Shown piece by piece: positions 54,203-62,378 of a DNA stretch of 64,000 nt. Below the pieces are notes generated by a model, which was not told the DNA's origin, searched no databases, and saw nothing but the letters and a program-made list of their open reading frames with translations. Both the position numbers and the translations under genes were made by a program. This stretch comes from Pseudoalteromonas luteoviolacea H33-S (GTDB lineage Bacteria; Pseudomonadota; Gammaproteobacteria; Enterobacterales; Alteromonadaceae). The stretch's first letter is position 1. Each line of letters starts with the position of its first letter. Location: contig NZ_AUXY01000133.1 in the NCBI RefSeq assembly GCF_001625695.1, positions 1 to 64,000 on the forward strand, in the 5' to 3' direction.

Positions 54203-55759
54203 ATGCGTATCTATTTCATACGAAAAACGTGGTCAAAGGCACATGACTGTCGAGCTTTATTTTGTGCACTCGTGGTGCTTCAAAGTGGTTCTGCTTACGC
54301 TGATGAAGCTGCTATTGAGGCAATTACGCGCGCTGCTGAAGTTTACGGTATAGACACAATTTCAAAACTCAAACAATTAAAGGTGGAGGAGTCGCTATAT
54401 CGTTATATGCAAGGACAAAGTGGTCATGTTGAAGAGGGCTCGCATAGTCTGGTGTTACATCGGTATAAGCAACAACTTGAAATTAACTTTGCTGCCAAGA
54501 GTAAATCGTTTAAACGCAGTGATGAGAACTTAATTGGTAATTATGGTTATCATTCATTAGTTACGCTTGATAGACGTTATCTAAATGGCAAAGGGATGAA
54601 GGTAGATCATTGCATGCAAACGTATCAGCCCAGCACCAGAATGAGTTGGGACTCTGTGGCTTTTAATATGGAGCAGAGTGTAGACACGCTAATTATTAAG
54701 GAGCTCAGTGACAACCGTGCGGATGTGAGCAGTGGTGGGGTTACCTATATTCAAGGGGACGTTCATACGGTACTTAATTGGACGATTAATCAAGTGCGTA
54801 AAACAGCTTATATTGGTTCAGCTTCTGGTCTGTTGTCGCGCTTGACAACGAAAGAAAAAGGAAAAATGACGCGTTATGACTTTTTAGGCCATACACACAA
54901 TAATCAGGGGCTTACATGGGCGAGTCAAACTATTGTAAGTCAAGAGCATAAACCCACCTTGCATGTGACAGAGCGCGTTGTCACACAGAGTACTCCAACT
55001 TTCCCCTTAGTGTTAAAACCTGATGGCTACAAACTTAGCGACAACGACACGTTTTTAGAATTTGCACAGGAGAGCGTAAATGAAGTTGCTAAGGGCGTAT
55101 TTTTAGTCGGTCAAGGGTGGGGCTTTACTTTATTTGTTGATATTGGCACTTCCTATATCTCGGCAGGCTCATGGCAAATGCCTAATGATACATTCACATG
55201 GCAGCAAAGGTTAAACAAGTTGGATCAGCATCTGGGCACTCATAAGCCAGTGTCTCAATTTATTGTGACACACCACCATGACGACCATTTAATGGGGTTA
55301 AATGAAGTCAGTACACATGGCGCTAAAATACTTTTGATGGCGGAACATCAAAAGGCGGTAGAAGCGAGCCTAGAACAGCCTTTAACACCAAAAAATAGTG
55401 CGTTTCTACACGACGGTATGATGCTAGCCAATAACCAGGTACAGGTTTTTGATGTCCCAAGCAGCCATGCTGATCATAACCTCGTTGTGTATTTACCAAA
55501 GCAAAAGGTTGTATTTGCGGAAGATATGTTTGGCAGTAGCTTGGAGACGGGATTCCATTCACCTAATAGCTGGCCAAGTCGAGATGTATATTATCGGGCG
55601 CAGGTTTTAAACGAGAGGCTTAACGAGCTTGGTATTCAGGCTGAACATTTTGTGTCGTCTCACCATGGCCGAGTGCTCTCGAAAGATGAATTTAAAGCAC
55701 TAGTGAACTTAAGTTGTCCAGAAGATAGTGTGTTAATAAAACGCCTTTATGTTCGTTAG
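54203..55759 (+). CDS. Exported metallo-beta-lactamase-fold hydrolase
   Basis: A 518-residue protein with a signal peptide (starting MRIYFIRKTWSKAHDCRALF, ending near GSAYA). The C-terminal MBL domain has the zinc motif THHHDDHLMG (HxHxDH), a later His in SSHADHNLVVY, FAEDMF and a final SSHHGR. The N-terminal about 250 residues are an unassigned extension. Substrate unknown; the family includes lactonases, phosphodiesterases and many others. The ATG at 54203 is preferred, with AAGGG about 9 bases upstream, over 54167. The stop codon merges into a heptamer repeat. Confidence 0.82.
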   Translation: MRIYFIRKTWSKAHDCRALFCALVVLQSGSAYADEAAIEAITRAAEVYGIDTISKLKQLKVEESLYRYMQGQSGHVEEGSHSLVLHRYKQQLEINFAAKSKSFKRSDENLIGNYGYHSLVTLDRRYLNGKGMKVDHCMQTYQPSTRMSWDSVAFNMEQSVDTLIIKELSDNRADVSSGGVTYIQGDVHTVLNWTINQVRKTAYIGSASGLLSRLTTKEKGKMTRYDFLGHTHNNQGLTWASQTIVSQEHKPTLHVTERVVTQSTPTFPLVLKPDGYKLSDNDTFLEFAQESVNEVAKGVFLVGQGWGFTLFVDIGTSYISAGSWQMPNDTFTWQQRLNKLDQHLGTHKPVSQFIVTHHHDDHLMGLNEVSTHGAKILLMAEHQKAVEASLEQPLTPKNSAFLHDGMMLANNQVQVFDVPSSHADHNLVVYLPKQKVVFAEDMFGSSLETGFHSPNSWPSRDVYYRAQVLNERLNELGIQAEHFVSSHHGRVLSKDEFKALVNLSCPEDSVLIKRLYVR

Positions 55760-55814
55760 CTCATTGCTCATTGCTCATTGCTCATTGCTCATTGCTCATT
55801 GCTCATTGCTCATT
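55759..55814 (+). repeat. Heptamer tandem repeat (GCTCATT x8)
   Basis: Eight perfect copies of GCTCATT. The first G is the last base of the TAG stop codon of the MBL gene. Such short arrays change length by slipped-strand mispairing. Because the array lies after the stop, length changes would not alter this protein. Confidence 0.95.
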
Positions 55815-55950
55815 ATTATGAACTAATATTTCAAAATAAGAATAACTATAAATTACACATTAAATAATTAATATTTGCCTAGTTATTTTCTTAATTCGGT
55901 TTGTATAATAAGTTCAGGAAGCGTTTTTATAAAATCGACTTGGAGGTCAG

Positions 55951-56394
55951 ATGAAGTTTATATTTTTAACTTTATTAATGTTAGCAATACTTGGCTGTAG
56001 TCCGTTAGATGAGTTTTCTGCGCTTAAAAAGTTGAACGATGCTGAGCGGGTTTGGGTTTTTGCGCAGTTTAATGTCCCAGAAGAAGGCGGTGAGATAGAG
56101 TCTTATTATTACTATGGGGAAGTATCTAAACCTCTTTACGAGTCTATTTCAAACAATGAAATTGGCTCTGGGTTTATTTTAATGTCGAAGGTTAAGTATT
56201 GGGGGGATGACGATTTAATTCATGACTATGACAACAAAGAGACCTCAGGAGAGCTGGTCTTTCGAATTGAACATATTGCGACAGTAAATTTGATTAACAC
56301 CCCTCCAGTTGCTGGTAAAGGTTATGAGCAAGTTGCAGACAAAGACCCATCTTCAGAGAGTGAATCTGCTCAAGCAGCTAGAAGTTCAATATAA
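55951..56394 (+). CDS. Predicted lipoprotein
   Basis: A 147-residue protein with lipobox ILGC (Cys16). The mature part is acidic and Tyr-rich (ESYYYYGE), with a low-complexity Ser/Glu/Ala tail. No family is recognised. GGAGG is upstream of the ATG. The SH3-like gene begins 9 bases after its stop, so the two are probably co-transcribed. Confidence 0.7.
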   Translation: MKFIFLTLLMLAILGCSPLDEFSALKKLNDAERVWVFAQFNVPEEGGEIESYYYYGEVSKPLYESISNNEIGSGFILMSKVKYWGDDDLIHDYDNKETSGELVFRIEHIATVNLINTPPVAGKGYEQVADKDPSSESESAQAARSSI

Positions 56395-56403
56395 AAGTTT
56401 TAG

Positions 56404-56763
56404 ATGAATGAGTTAGATATGAAAGTAGTTGTTGTCGAGGCGCATGTCTCAGAGTTTCCAGAACCCTTTTTTTTAAACCAAGGTGAGCAAATAACGCTTG
56501 GCAATATGGATGATGAATTTCCAAATTGGGCTTTCATTAAAACGCAGTCAGGCCAACAAGGGTGGGCGCCAACTCAGTACATTAGAAAGAGTTCTGTAGC
56601 AAGTGAGGGGGTACTTACACAGGATTATGATAATAATGAGCTAAACACCTCGGTTGGTGAAAACCTGACAGTGCTCTTTGTGTTAAATGCGTGGTATCGG
56701 GTGAAAAGAGGTTTAGAAGAAATTGGCTGGGTGTCGGTTAGTACGGTAAAAACAGCAAAGTGA
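56404..56763 (+). CDS. Tandem SH3-like domain protein
   Basis: A 119-residue protein made of two SH3-like modules. The first has GEQITLGNMDDEFPNWAFIK... GWAPTQYIRK, the second GENLTVLFVLNAWYRVKRG... GWVSVSTVK. Each has the terminal GW(A/V)xxxxI/V strand typical of bacterial SH3 domains. There is no signal peptide, so it is probably cytoplasmic. An ATG at 56419 is an alternative start. It lies between the lipoprotein and ClbS/DfsB-like genes in a likely three-gene operon. Confidence 0.72.
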   Translation: MNELDMKVVVVEAHVSEFPEPFFLNQGEQITLGNMDDEFPNWAFIKTQSGQQGWAPTQYIRKSSVASEGVLTQDYDNNELNTSVGENLTVLFVLNAWYRVKRGLEEIGWVSVSTVKTAK

Positions 56764-56846
56764 GAGTGAATTCTGGGGGTTGTTACAATGTCGTTTGGCG
56801 TTGTAGCTTACCCACTTCATTTAGAAAACAACAGCAAGGAAATGCG

Positions 56847-57356
56847 ATGACTAGAATTGCTTCAAATAAAGAAGAGCTGTTGTCTGCCATTGATACGATT
56901 TTCCCTAAATTAATGGCAGATTATCGCTCGATATCTGCCAGTAAGTCTCGAGTATTAGGTGTACAAGGGAATATTAAAGGTTCCGTTGTGAGCGTATGCG
57001 ATACCTTGGCTTATTTGTTGGGGTGGGGGAAGCTTGTTTTAAAGTGGCATTACTTAAAGCAACAAGCGCAGCCAGTGGACTTCCCTGAACGCGGATTTAA
57101 ATGGAATCAATTAGGGTTATTGGCAGAGCATTTTCATCAAACATATGCTCATTGGCAATATGAAGATTTGCTTGCTGAGCTCGAGGTGTGTGTCACAGAT
57201 ATTCGAACACTGATCTTAAACTCAAATAACCATGAATTGTATGAAGTACCTTGGTATGAAAAGTGGACGCTAGGGCGTATGGTCCAATTAAATACGGCTT
57301 CGCCAATGATGAGTACACGCACAAAAATACGCCGGTTTAAGCGCCAATATTGCTAA
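56847..57356 (+). CDS. ClbS/DfsB-family four-helix-bundle protein
   Basis: A 169-residue protein of the DinB-like four-helix group. It has TRIASNKEELLSAIDTIFPK, DTLAYLLGWGKLVLKW, GFKWNQLG and WTLGRMVQLNTASP, the ClbS/DfsB family pattern. ClbS itself is a cyclopropane hydrolase that protects against colibactin, but most members are uncharacterised. The ATG at 56847 is chosen because AAGGA lies 8 bases upstream. A longer frame from 56760 overlaps the SH3 gene. Likely co-transcribed with it. Confidence 0.8.
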   Translation: MTRIASNKEELLSAIDTIFPKLMADYRSISASKSRVLGVQGNIKGSVVSVCDTLAYLLGWGKLVLKWHYLKQQAQPVDFPERGFKWNQLGLLAEHFHQTYAHWQYEDLLAELEVCVTDIRTLILNSNNHELYEVPWYEKWTLGRMVQLNTASPMMSTRTKIRRFKRQYC

Positions 57357-57502
57357 CAGGATATATTAAAATGAGCATGTGACAAAACCTGTGTAGATTT
57401 AACTAATTAGTACAGTAAATCTGACCGGCACAGTAAACAATTAGCTCGGGTATAAGTTAGTTTACCGAATGAGATGTTAGTTAGAATAACAAGGATAACG
57501 TT

Positions 57503-58597
57503 ATGAAAACAAACGCGGTTTTTTTATACATTATATTAATTTTATGCAGCTTTACATCTGTTGCTAAGTTTTCAACCTTAGATGAGTCTTTAAAAGCCAG
57601 GGCGCTCACTCAGCAAATAGATATGCTGGGCAAAGAGGGAGAGTTTAGTGGTAGCGTTTTATTTGCCCGTAAAGGGCAAGTGCTATTTCACAAAGTTGTA
57701 GGGCAGATCCATCCTCAATCTAACCAATTAATAACCGAAAGTTCAGCTTTTAACTTGGGTTTATTGTCAAAGCAATTTACTGCAATGGCCATTATGATAC
57801 TTAGGTACCAAGGTAAGTTAGATTACGATAAACCGATTCAGGCGTACTTACCTCATTTCCCTTACCCAGAAGTAACAGCGAGGCATTTGCTAACACATAC
57901 TTCGGGTATCGTGAGCTATGAGGAATTGATAGATAAACCCATCCCAAAGCAGCTATTTACAAATAAAGATATAGTGTCGCTGTTTATCCAATTTACGCCA
58001 AATTTGGCGTTTATTCCCGGTAGTCAGTATAACGTTAGCAATACTGATTATGTGATGCTGGCGCATATCGTTGAGAGTGTATCTGAACAGTCTTTAGAAG
58101 AGTTTGCTAAGCAGCATATTTTCACACCACTCAATATGCATAACACACGTATATTCACGGCGTTATCAAAGAACGCTGAGTTTAAAAATAGAGTCTACGG
58201 GCTGTCAGGCAGCAAACAAAATGACCAGGTCCAAGTTAAAGGCGTGACAGGCGGCGGTGCTGTGTATTCAACTGCGGTCGATCTTTTAAAGTGGCATCAA
58301 GGCCTAAACAGTAATAAATTACTGCCGCCTTCGTTGTTAAATGAGGCATTTTCTCCAGCTATACTCAATGATGGTTCAACCGAATATTATGGTTTTGGTT
58401 GGGTTATTGATGAGCACCGCCCTGAAATAGTCTCTCACTCAAATGATGTACTTGGCTCAAACGCTTTTATTATCAGAAATATGAAAACAGATGAGCTACT
58501 GATTTTGATGAGCAATTACACTAAGGATATTAAGTTTACCAAGCTTAAAGCGCTCGTTTACTCTGGATTTGAAACGCAATTTAGCGATATTTATTAA
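57503..58597 (+). CDS. Degenerate serine hydrolase (catalytically dead beta-lactamase-fold protein)
   Basis: A 364-residue exported protein with a signal peptide ending near SVAK. The fold is clearly beta-lactamase/COG1680, but all three active-site motifs are altered. SxxK reads LLSK (residues 87-90, Leu for the nucleophile Ser). YxN reads VSN (178-180, Val for Tyr). HxG reads HSN (312-314, Asn for Gly). The rest, including LLTHTSGI and YGFGWVIDE, is well kept and there is no frameshift. It is probably a non-enzymatic binding protein. AAGGATAACG precedes the ATG. Confidence 0.8.
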   Translation: MKTNAVFLYIILILCSFTSVAKFSTLDESLKARALTQQIDMLGKEGEFSGSVLFARKGQVLFHKVVGQIHPQSNQLITESSAFNLGLLSKQFTAMAIMILRYQGKLDYDKPIQAYLPHFPYPEVTARHLLTHTSGIVSYEELIDKPIPKQLFTNKDIVSLFIQFTPNLAFIPGSQYNVSNTDYVMLAHIVESVSEQSLEEFAKQHIFTPLNMHNTRIFTALSKNAEFKNRVYGLSGSKQNDQVQVKGVTGGGAVYSTAVDLLKWHQGLNSNKLLPPSLLNEAFSPAILNDGSTEYYGFGWVIDEHRPEIVSHSNDVLGSNAFIIRNMKTDELLILMSNYTKDIKFTKLKALVYSGFETQFSDIY

Positions 58598-58635
58598 AAC
58601 CGCTGTGAGATGTGGCTGTTTTGCCATACTGAGGT

Positions 58636-59364
58636 ATGGCAATTAAGTTATCTCTACACGATTTAAACGATGAGATTTCAATGGTAATAACTCACTCACG
58701 ACTACACTATGAGATAATGAAGTATTTTGTTGAGCATGCAAAAGCGCCGAGTATAGACGAGTTGAGCGTTTTATTTGAACTCAATAAAGATTGTATTATT
58801 AAGGCACTAAAGTTATTACAAGCGGAGCATGGTGTTGTTTTGCACCCAATATCGAATGAAATTTGGGTGATGCATCCGTTTTCTGCTGCGCCAACTAATT
58901 TTTGGATTAAGTCTGGTGATATGGGCTGGTGGGGAAATTGCGCTTGGTGTGCTTTGGGGGCAGCTGCACTACTTGATCGAGACTTGACCATAACAACTAC
59001 ACTAGGTAGCGAGTCAAAACAGGTTGTGATTGAAATCACAAATGGAAAAATAGCGAACAAGCATTTGTATGTTCATTTTCCTATTCCCATGAAAAAAGCG
59101 TGGGATAACGTAATTTACACTTGCAGTACTATGCTGATGTTTGAGTCTGAATCTGACATTGATGCATGGTGTGAAAGACACAACATGCATAAGGGCGATG
59201 TTCAGCCAATTGAGCAGGTTTGGGCGTTTTCAAAAGCTTGGTACGGGCGACACTTGAGTCCTGATTGGGTAAAATGGACTGTGCAAGAAGCGACAGAGAT
59301 ATTTGAGCGCTTTGGACTCACTCATTCTATTTGGAAATTGCCAGTGGAAAAAGGCCGGTTTTGA
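58636..59364 (+). CDS. MerB-like (alkylmercury lyase family) protein
   Basis: A 242-residue protein. An N-terminal winged-helix-like region (IDELSVLFELNKDCIIKALK) precedes the MerB catalytic fold. Cys105 in WCALGAAALL and Cys163 in YTCSTMLMFES match MerB Cys96 and Cys159, but the catalytic Asp99 position is Gly108. No other mer genes are nearby. It may have altered activity, or be a regulator or binding protein of this family. It starts 38 bases after the previous gene and ends in a hairpin. Confidence 0.78.
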   Translation: MAIKLSLHDLNDEISMVITHSRLHYEIMKYFVEHAKAPSIDELSVLFELNKDCIIKALKLLQAEHGVVLHPISNEIWVMHPFSAAPTNFWIKSGDMGWWGNCAWCALGAAALLDRDLTITTTLGSESKQVVIEITNGKIANKHLYVHFPIPMKKAWDNVIYTCSTMLMFESESDIDAWCERHNMHKGDVQPIEQVWAFSKAWYGRHLSPDWVKWTVQEATEIFERFGLTHSIWKLPVEKGRF

Positions 59365-59384
59365 GCAGGCCAATTAGCCTGCTC
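59363..59384. terminator. Hairpin between convergent genes
   Basis: GAGCAGGC (59363-59370, overlapping the stop codon of the MerB-like gene) pairs perfectly with GCCTGCTC (59377-59384). It is close to the stop of the minus-strand gene at 59393 and may serve both. Confidence 0.6.
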
Positions 59385-59392
59385 GTGAGCAA

Positions 59393-60595
59393 TTATTTTA
59401 CACAAGTATTTGGCAGGAGAATATCAACCCACACTAATCTGTGATCCGAAGAAGCAGCTCTATTCGCCACTAATTCAGCACCGGACTCGTGTTGTGCTGG
59501 CCAAAATACACCACCATTAATGACATTTAAATCACTAGATGGCAGCACGTAATCAGCACGCATTCCCCAATGTGCAGTATGTGCTACTGCATTTGCATTT
59601 TGCGGTTTGTTTAATCTTCCACCTTCTGATTTAGGCGTGGCTAAGTTGTTTACTCGACTGTGTGTGAGGATCTGCTTGATGGCATTAGGGTGCCCATCAC
59701 CATCGACGTCACTGGCATTTAAATCACCGACAATCACAAAAGATGAACCGCTGAAACCGCCTTTCACACCTGCGTCATCGTAAATGTAGCTGTGACCAGT
59801 TGCAGAAATATAGTCTTTCCATAGCCTTAGTTCATCATGGTTTCTTTTACCATTTCTGTCCTCAGGCCCATCAAAAACAGGTGGCGTGGGGTGGCTAGCA
59901 AGTACGTTTAGTTGCTGGTTGCAGATCTGAACTGGAATATCCCAATGAGACTTTGAAGAAAGTCGCATGATGTCACGCTCAGATTGTGCATACCAGCTCT
60001 TACCATCTTTGGTGGTTGGCATCATGTTGTTTGGCATATCTTTCCATAGAAAGTTTTGAAAAGTACGCACTTGATCAGCGTCTATTGGGAACTTTGATAG
60101 TAGCACCATGCCGTATTGGCCCGGATATTTGCCAAAACCATAATGAGTGAGTTTGCTGTCTTTGCCAGTCAAAGGTGTTTTAACGCCCGTATTGACAGGT
60201 GCTAAATATACATGAGGATAAGAAATTGGTTCAAAACCATTTTGAGACACCTCTAAGTATTTACTTTTAAATAAGTTTATACCTTGCTCTGGGTCGGCAA
60301 TATAGTCAAATTCATTTAAAAGGATAATGTCTGGGCGTGTGCGTTGAATGATCTCGGCAATATTATTGATTTGCTTTATTTCACCGCTTTTTAAGGCCTT
60401 AGTTAATACATTACCAGAAACATCTAACGCTTTGTCAGCTTGATAGTTAGTTGCTTCCATACTTACGTTAAACGTAGCAACACGTATCGTGGTGTCGTTA
60501 ACAGTGGCTGCGTCAGTTGTTTGAGTTGATGTTTGTTGACAGCCTGTGCCTAGCAAAGTAGCAGCTAAGGCGATAGATACTAGTGATGGTTTCAT
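59393..60595 (-). CDS. Lipoprotein of the endonuclease/exonuclease/phosphatase (EEP) family
   Basis: A 400-residue protein with lipobox GTGC (Cys19). EEP catalytic blocks are present: VATFNVS, ILLNEFDYI (metal Glu), VLASHPTPP, VIVGDLNASDVDGDGHPN (Asp/Asn pair) and SSDHRLVW (terminal Asp-His). By family it hydrolyses a phosphodiester or phosphomonoester at the cell envelope, with substrate unknown (nucleic acid, lipid or inositol phosphate). AGGTTAAT precedes the ATG. Convergent with the MerB-like gene. Confidence 0.85.
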   Translation of the reverse strand: MKPSLVSIALAATLLGTGCQQTSTQTTDAATVNDTTIRVATFNVSMEATNYQADKALDVSGNVLTKALKSGEIKQINNIAEIIQRTRPDIILLNEFDYIADPEQGINLFKSKYLEVSQNGFEPISYPHVYLAPVNTGVKTPLTGKDSKLTHYGFGKYPGQYGMVLLSKFPIDADQVRTFQNFLWKDMPNNMMPTTKDGKSWYAQSERDIMRLSSKSHWDIPVQICNQQLNVLASHPTPPVFDGPEDRNGKRNHDELRLWKDYISATGHSYIYDDAGVKGGFSGSSFVIVGDLNASDVDGDGHPNAIKQILTHSRVNNLATPKSEGGRLNKPQNANAVAHTAHWGMRADYVLPSSDLNVINGGVFWPAQHESGAELVANRAASSDHRLVWVDILLPNTCVK

Positions 60596-60884
60596 TATTA
60601 ACCTAATACAAAATGCAATTGACGATAGTCTACCTGTTTGTTGTTCAAAGAGGGTTTAAAAGTATGTTAATTATTTGGTTTTTATATTTTTTGAGAATAA
60701 TTATGTAGATACTTCACAAACAATGAATATGCTGATAGTTTTTGTTATGGGTACTTAAAGTTACAAAAGAATTTGTAATTAGCCTAAAAACTGCGTTTTA
60801 CAAAAATATAGTTAACTGAGCGAAGGTGCACAGTCAAACTCACAAAAACACCTGTTGTAGTATTTTACACTTAGGAGTAAGGCC

Positions 60885-61445
60885 TTGGTAAAACTAGAAG
60901 TAAATGATGAAATTTGTTTGAAGTTATTGTCTTTGTCGGATGCCCCAACGTTATTTACACTCGTTGATGACAACAGGCAGCACCTAAAACAGTGGCTACC
61001 TTGGCTTGATTTTACCCAGTCAGTTCAAGACTCTGAAGCATTCATTAAAACAACTCAAAAGCAATTACATGATGAACTTGGTTTGATGGGCGGGATATAT
61101 TTAAATCATACCTTGGTTGGCATGTGCGGATATCATCCCATAGATAAAAGAAATAGATGTGCATCAATTGGTTATTGGCTTGCTAAAAAGTATCAAGGGC
61201 AGGGTATTGCAACCCAATCTGTGAGCTACTTAATTGATCATGCATTTGAAACCTTAGCGCTTAATAAGGTCTCCCTTTCTATTGCAGAGCACAATTACAA
61301 AAGCCAAGACATTGCGCTTCGATTAGGTTTTGTGAATAAAGAGTTTAAGCCTGACGCTGAGTTTTTATACGACCATAGAGTTAATCATATCTGTTATTGG
61401 ATGGCGCAAGAGGAGTGGTTAGCGCATCAGGCGCATATTGATTAA
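60885..61445 (+). CDS. RimJ/RimL-type GNAT acetyltransferase
   Basis: A 186-residue protein. It has the typical N-terminus LKLLSLSDAPTLFTLVDDNR and HLKQWLPWLD, motif A GYWLAKKYQGQGIATQSVSY and motif B EHNYKSQDIALRLGF. The RimJ/RimL group acetylates protein N-termini (ribosomal or others) or antibiotics. The TTG start at 60885 has AGGAG about 7 bases upstream. Monocistronic. Confidence 0.88.
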   Translation: MVKLEVNDEICLKLLSLSDAPTLFTLVDDNRQHLKQWLPWLDFTQSVQDSEAFIKTTQKQLHDELGLMGGIYLNHTLVGMCGYHPIDKRNRCASIGYWLAKKYQGQGIATQSVSYLIDHAFETLALNKVSLSIAEHNYKSQDIALRLGFVNKEFKPDAEFLYDHRVNHICYWMAQEEWLAHQAHID

Positions 61446-61669
61446 CAGGGCTTAATTAGTCATATTGAGTTAAAAACGTCACATCTAAATCGCCAAGGTG
61501 AGTGTGGGATGTTTTTATTTAAGCAAAGTCTTATCCTGTGTTAAATATGCACTTAGCACACATATTGCTTATTAATCTGTTCCGATAGATGTTACGCGTC
61601 TTATCTTGAGCGACTTTATTGCTTGCGTAATTTCTAGTATAAACTGGGTTTTTTATCGTGGATAAGAGT

Positions 61670-62074
61670 ATGACCCAGTCAATACAGCAGCAAATTGGTA
61701 ACATCGCCCTTGTCGTTGAAAGTTATGATGATGCCATCGAGTTCTACACAAAAAAACTACAGTTTACCCTAGTTGAAGACACTGATTTAGGTGCTGGTAA
61801 GCGTTGGGTTCAAGTTGCACCACCAAATTCAAATGGCACTAATTTGCTGTTGGCAAAAGCAAGCAATGATGAGCAAAGTCAGGCGATCGGTAATCAAAGT
61901 GGCGGACGGGTGTTTTTGTTCTTACAAACTAATGACTTTTGGCGTGATTATCATTTTATGAAAGACAATGGCGTGGTGTTTCATGAAGAGCCAAGAGTTG
62001 AACAGTACGCAACTGTTGTCGTTTTTGAAGATTTATATGGCAATAAATGGGATTTATTAGAACCAAAAAAATAG
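61670..62074 (+). CDS. VOC (glyoxalase-fold) protein
   Basis: A 134-residue protein with two VOC modules. The first is IALVVESYDDAIEFYTKKLQ, and the second ends with TVVVFEDLYGNKWDLLEPK, carrying the D-x-x-GN pattern. It has the usual length for a single-domain VOC protein with unknown substrate. The ATG at 61670 has GGATAAG 6 bases upstream. A GTG at 61658 is in frame. Confidence 0.82.
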   Translation: MTQSIQQQIGNIALVVESYDDAIEFYTKKLQFTLVEDTDLGAGKRWVQVAPPNSNGTNLLLAKASNDEQSQAIGNQSGGRVFLFLQTNDFWRDYHFMKDNGVVFHEEPRVEQYATVVVFEDLYGNKWDLLEPKK

Positions 62075-62378
62075 CTGCTGGCTCGAAGAAGGAGCTTCGT
62101 TAAGCTGGTCATCGAATATAGGCATATACCAAAAAATAGCGCATTATTTGTATTTAAGTTTGTTTTACCTCAATTCATTGTTTAATAAACACACTTCAAT
62201 TAAATTTTTTATTAATTACTGAGTCTATGAAACGTATTCTTGATGCGTTCATATATTGCTTTGCCCTAACTATACGGGAAAACGAGCGATATACAGTGCA
62301 CAGGATAGCAGCATGTGAGCGCATTAATGCGATGGCATGGTGAATGATTGTTTAAATATACAGACTGAGTAAACTAAC
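62075..62378. other. Gene-free stretch
   Basis: About 300 bases between the VOC and decarboxylase genes. AT-rich, with no structure worth naming. Confidence 0.4.
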
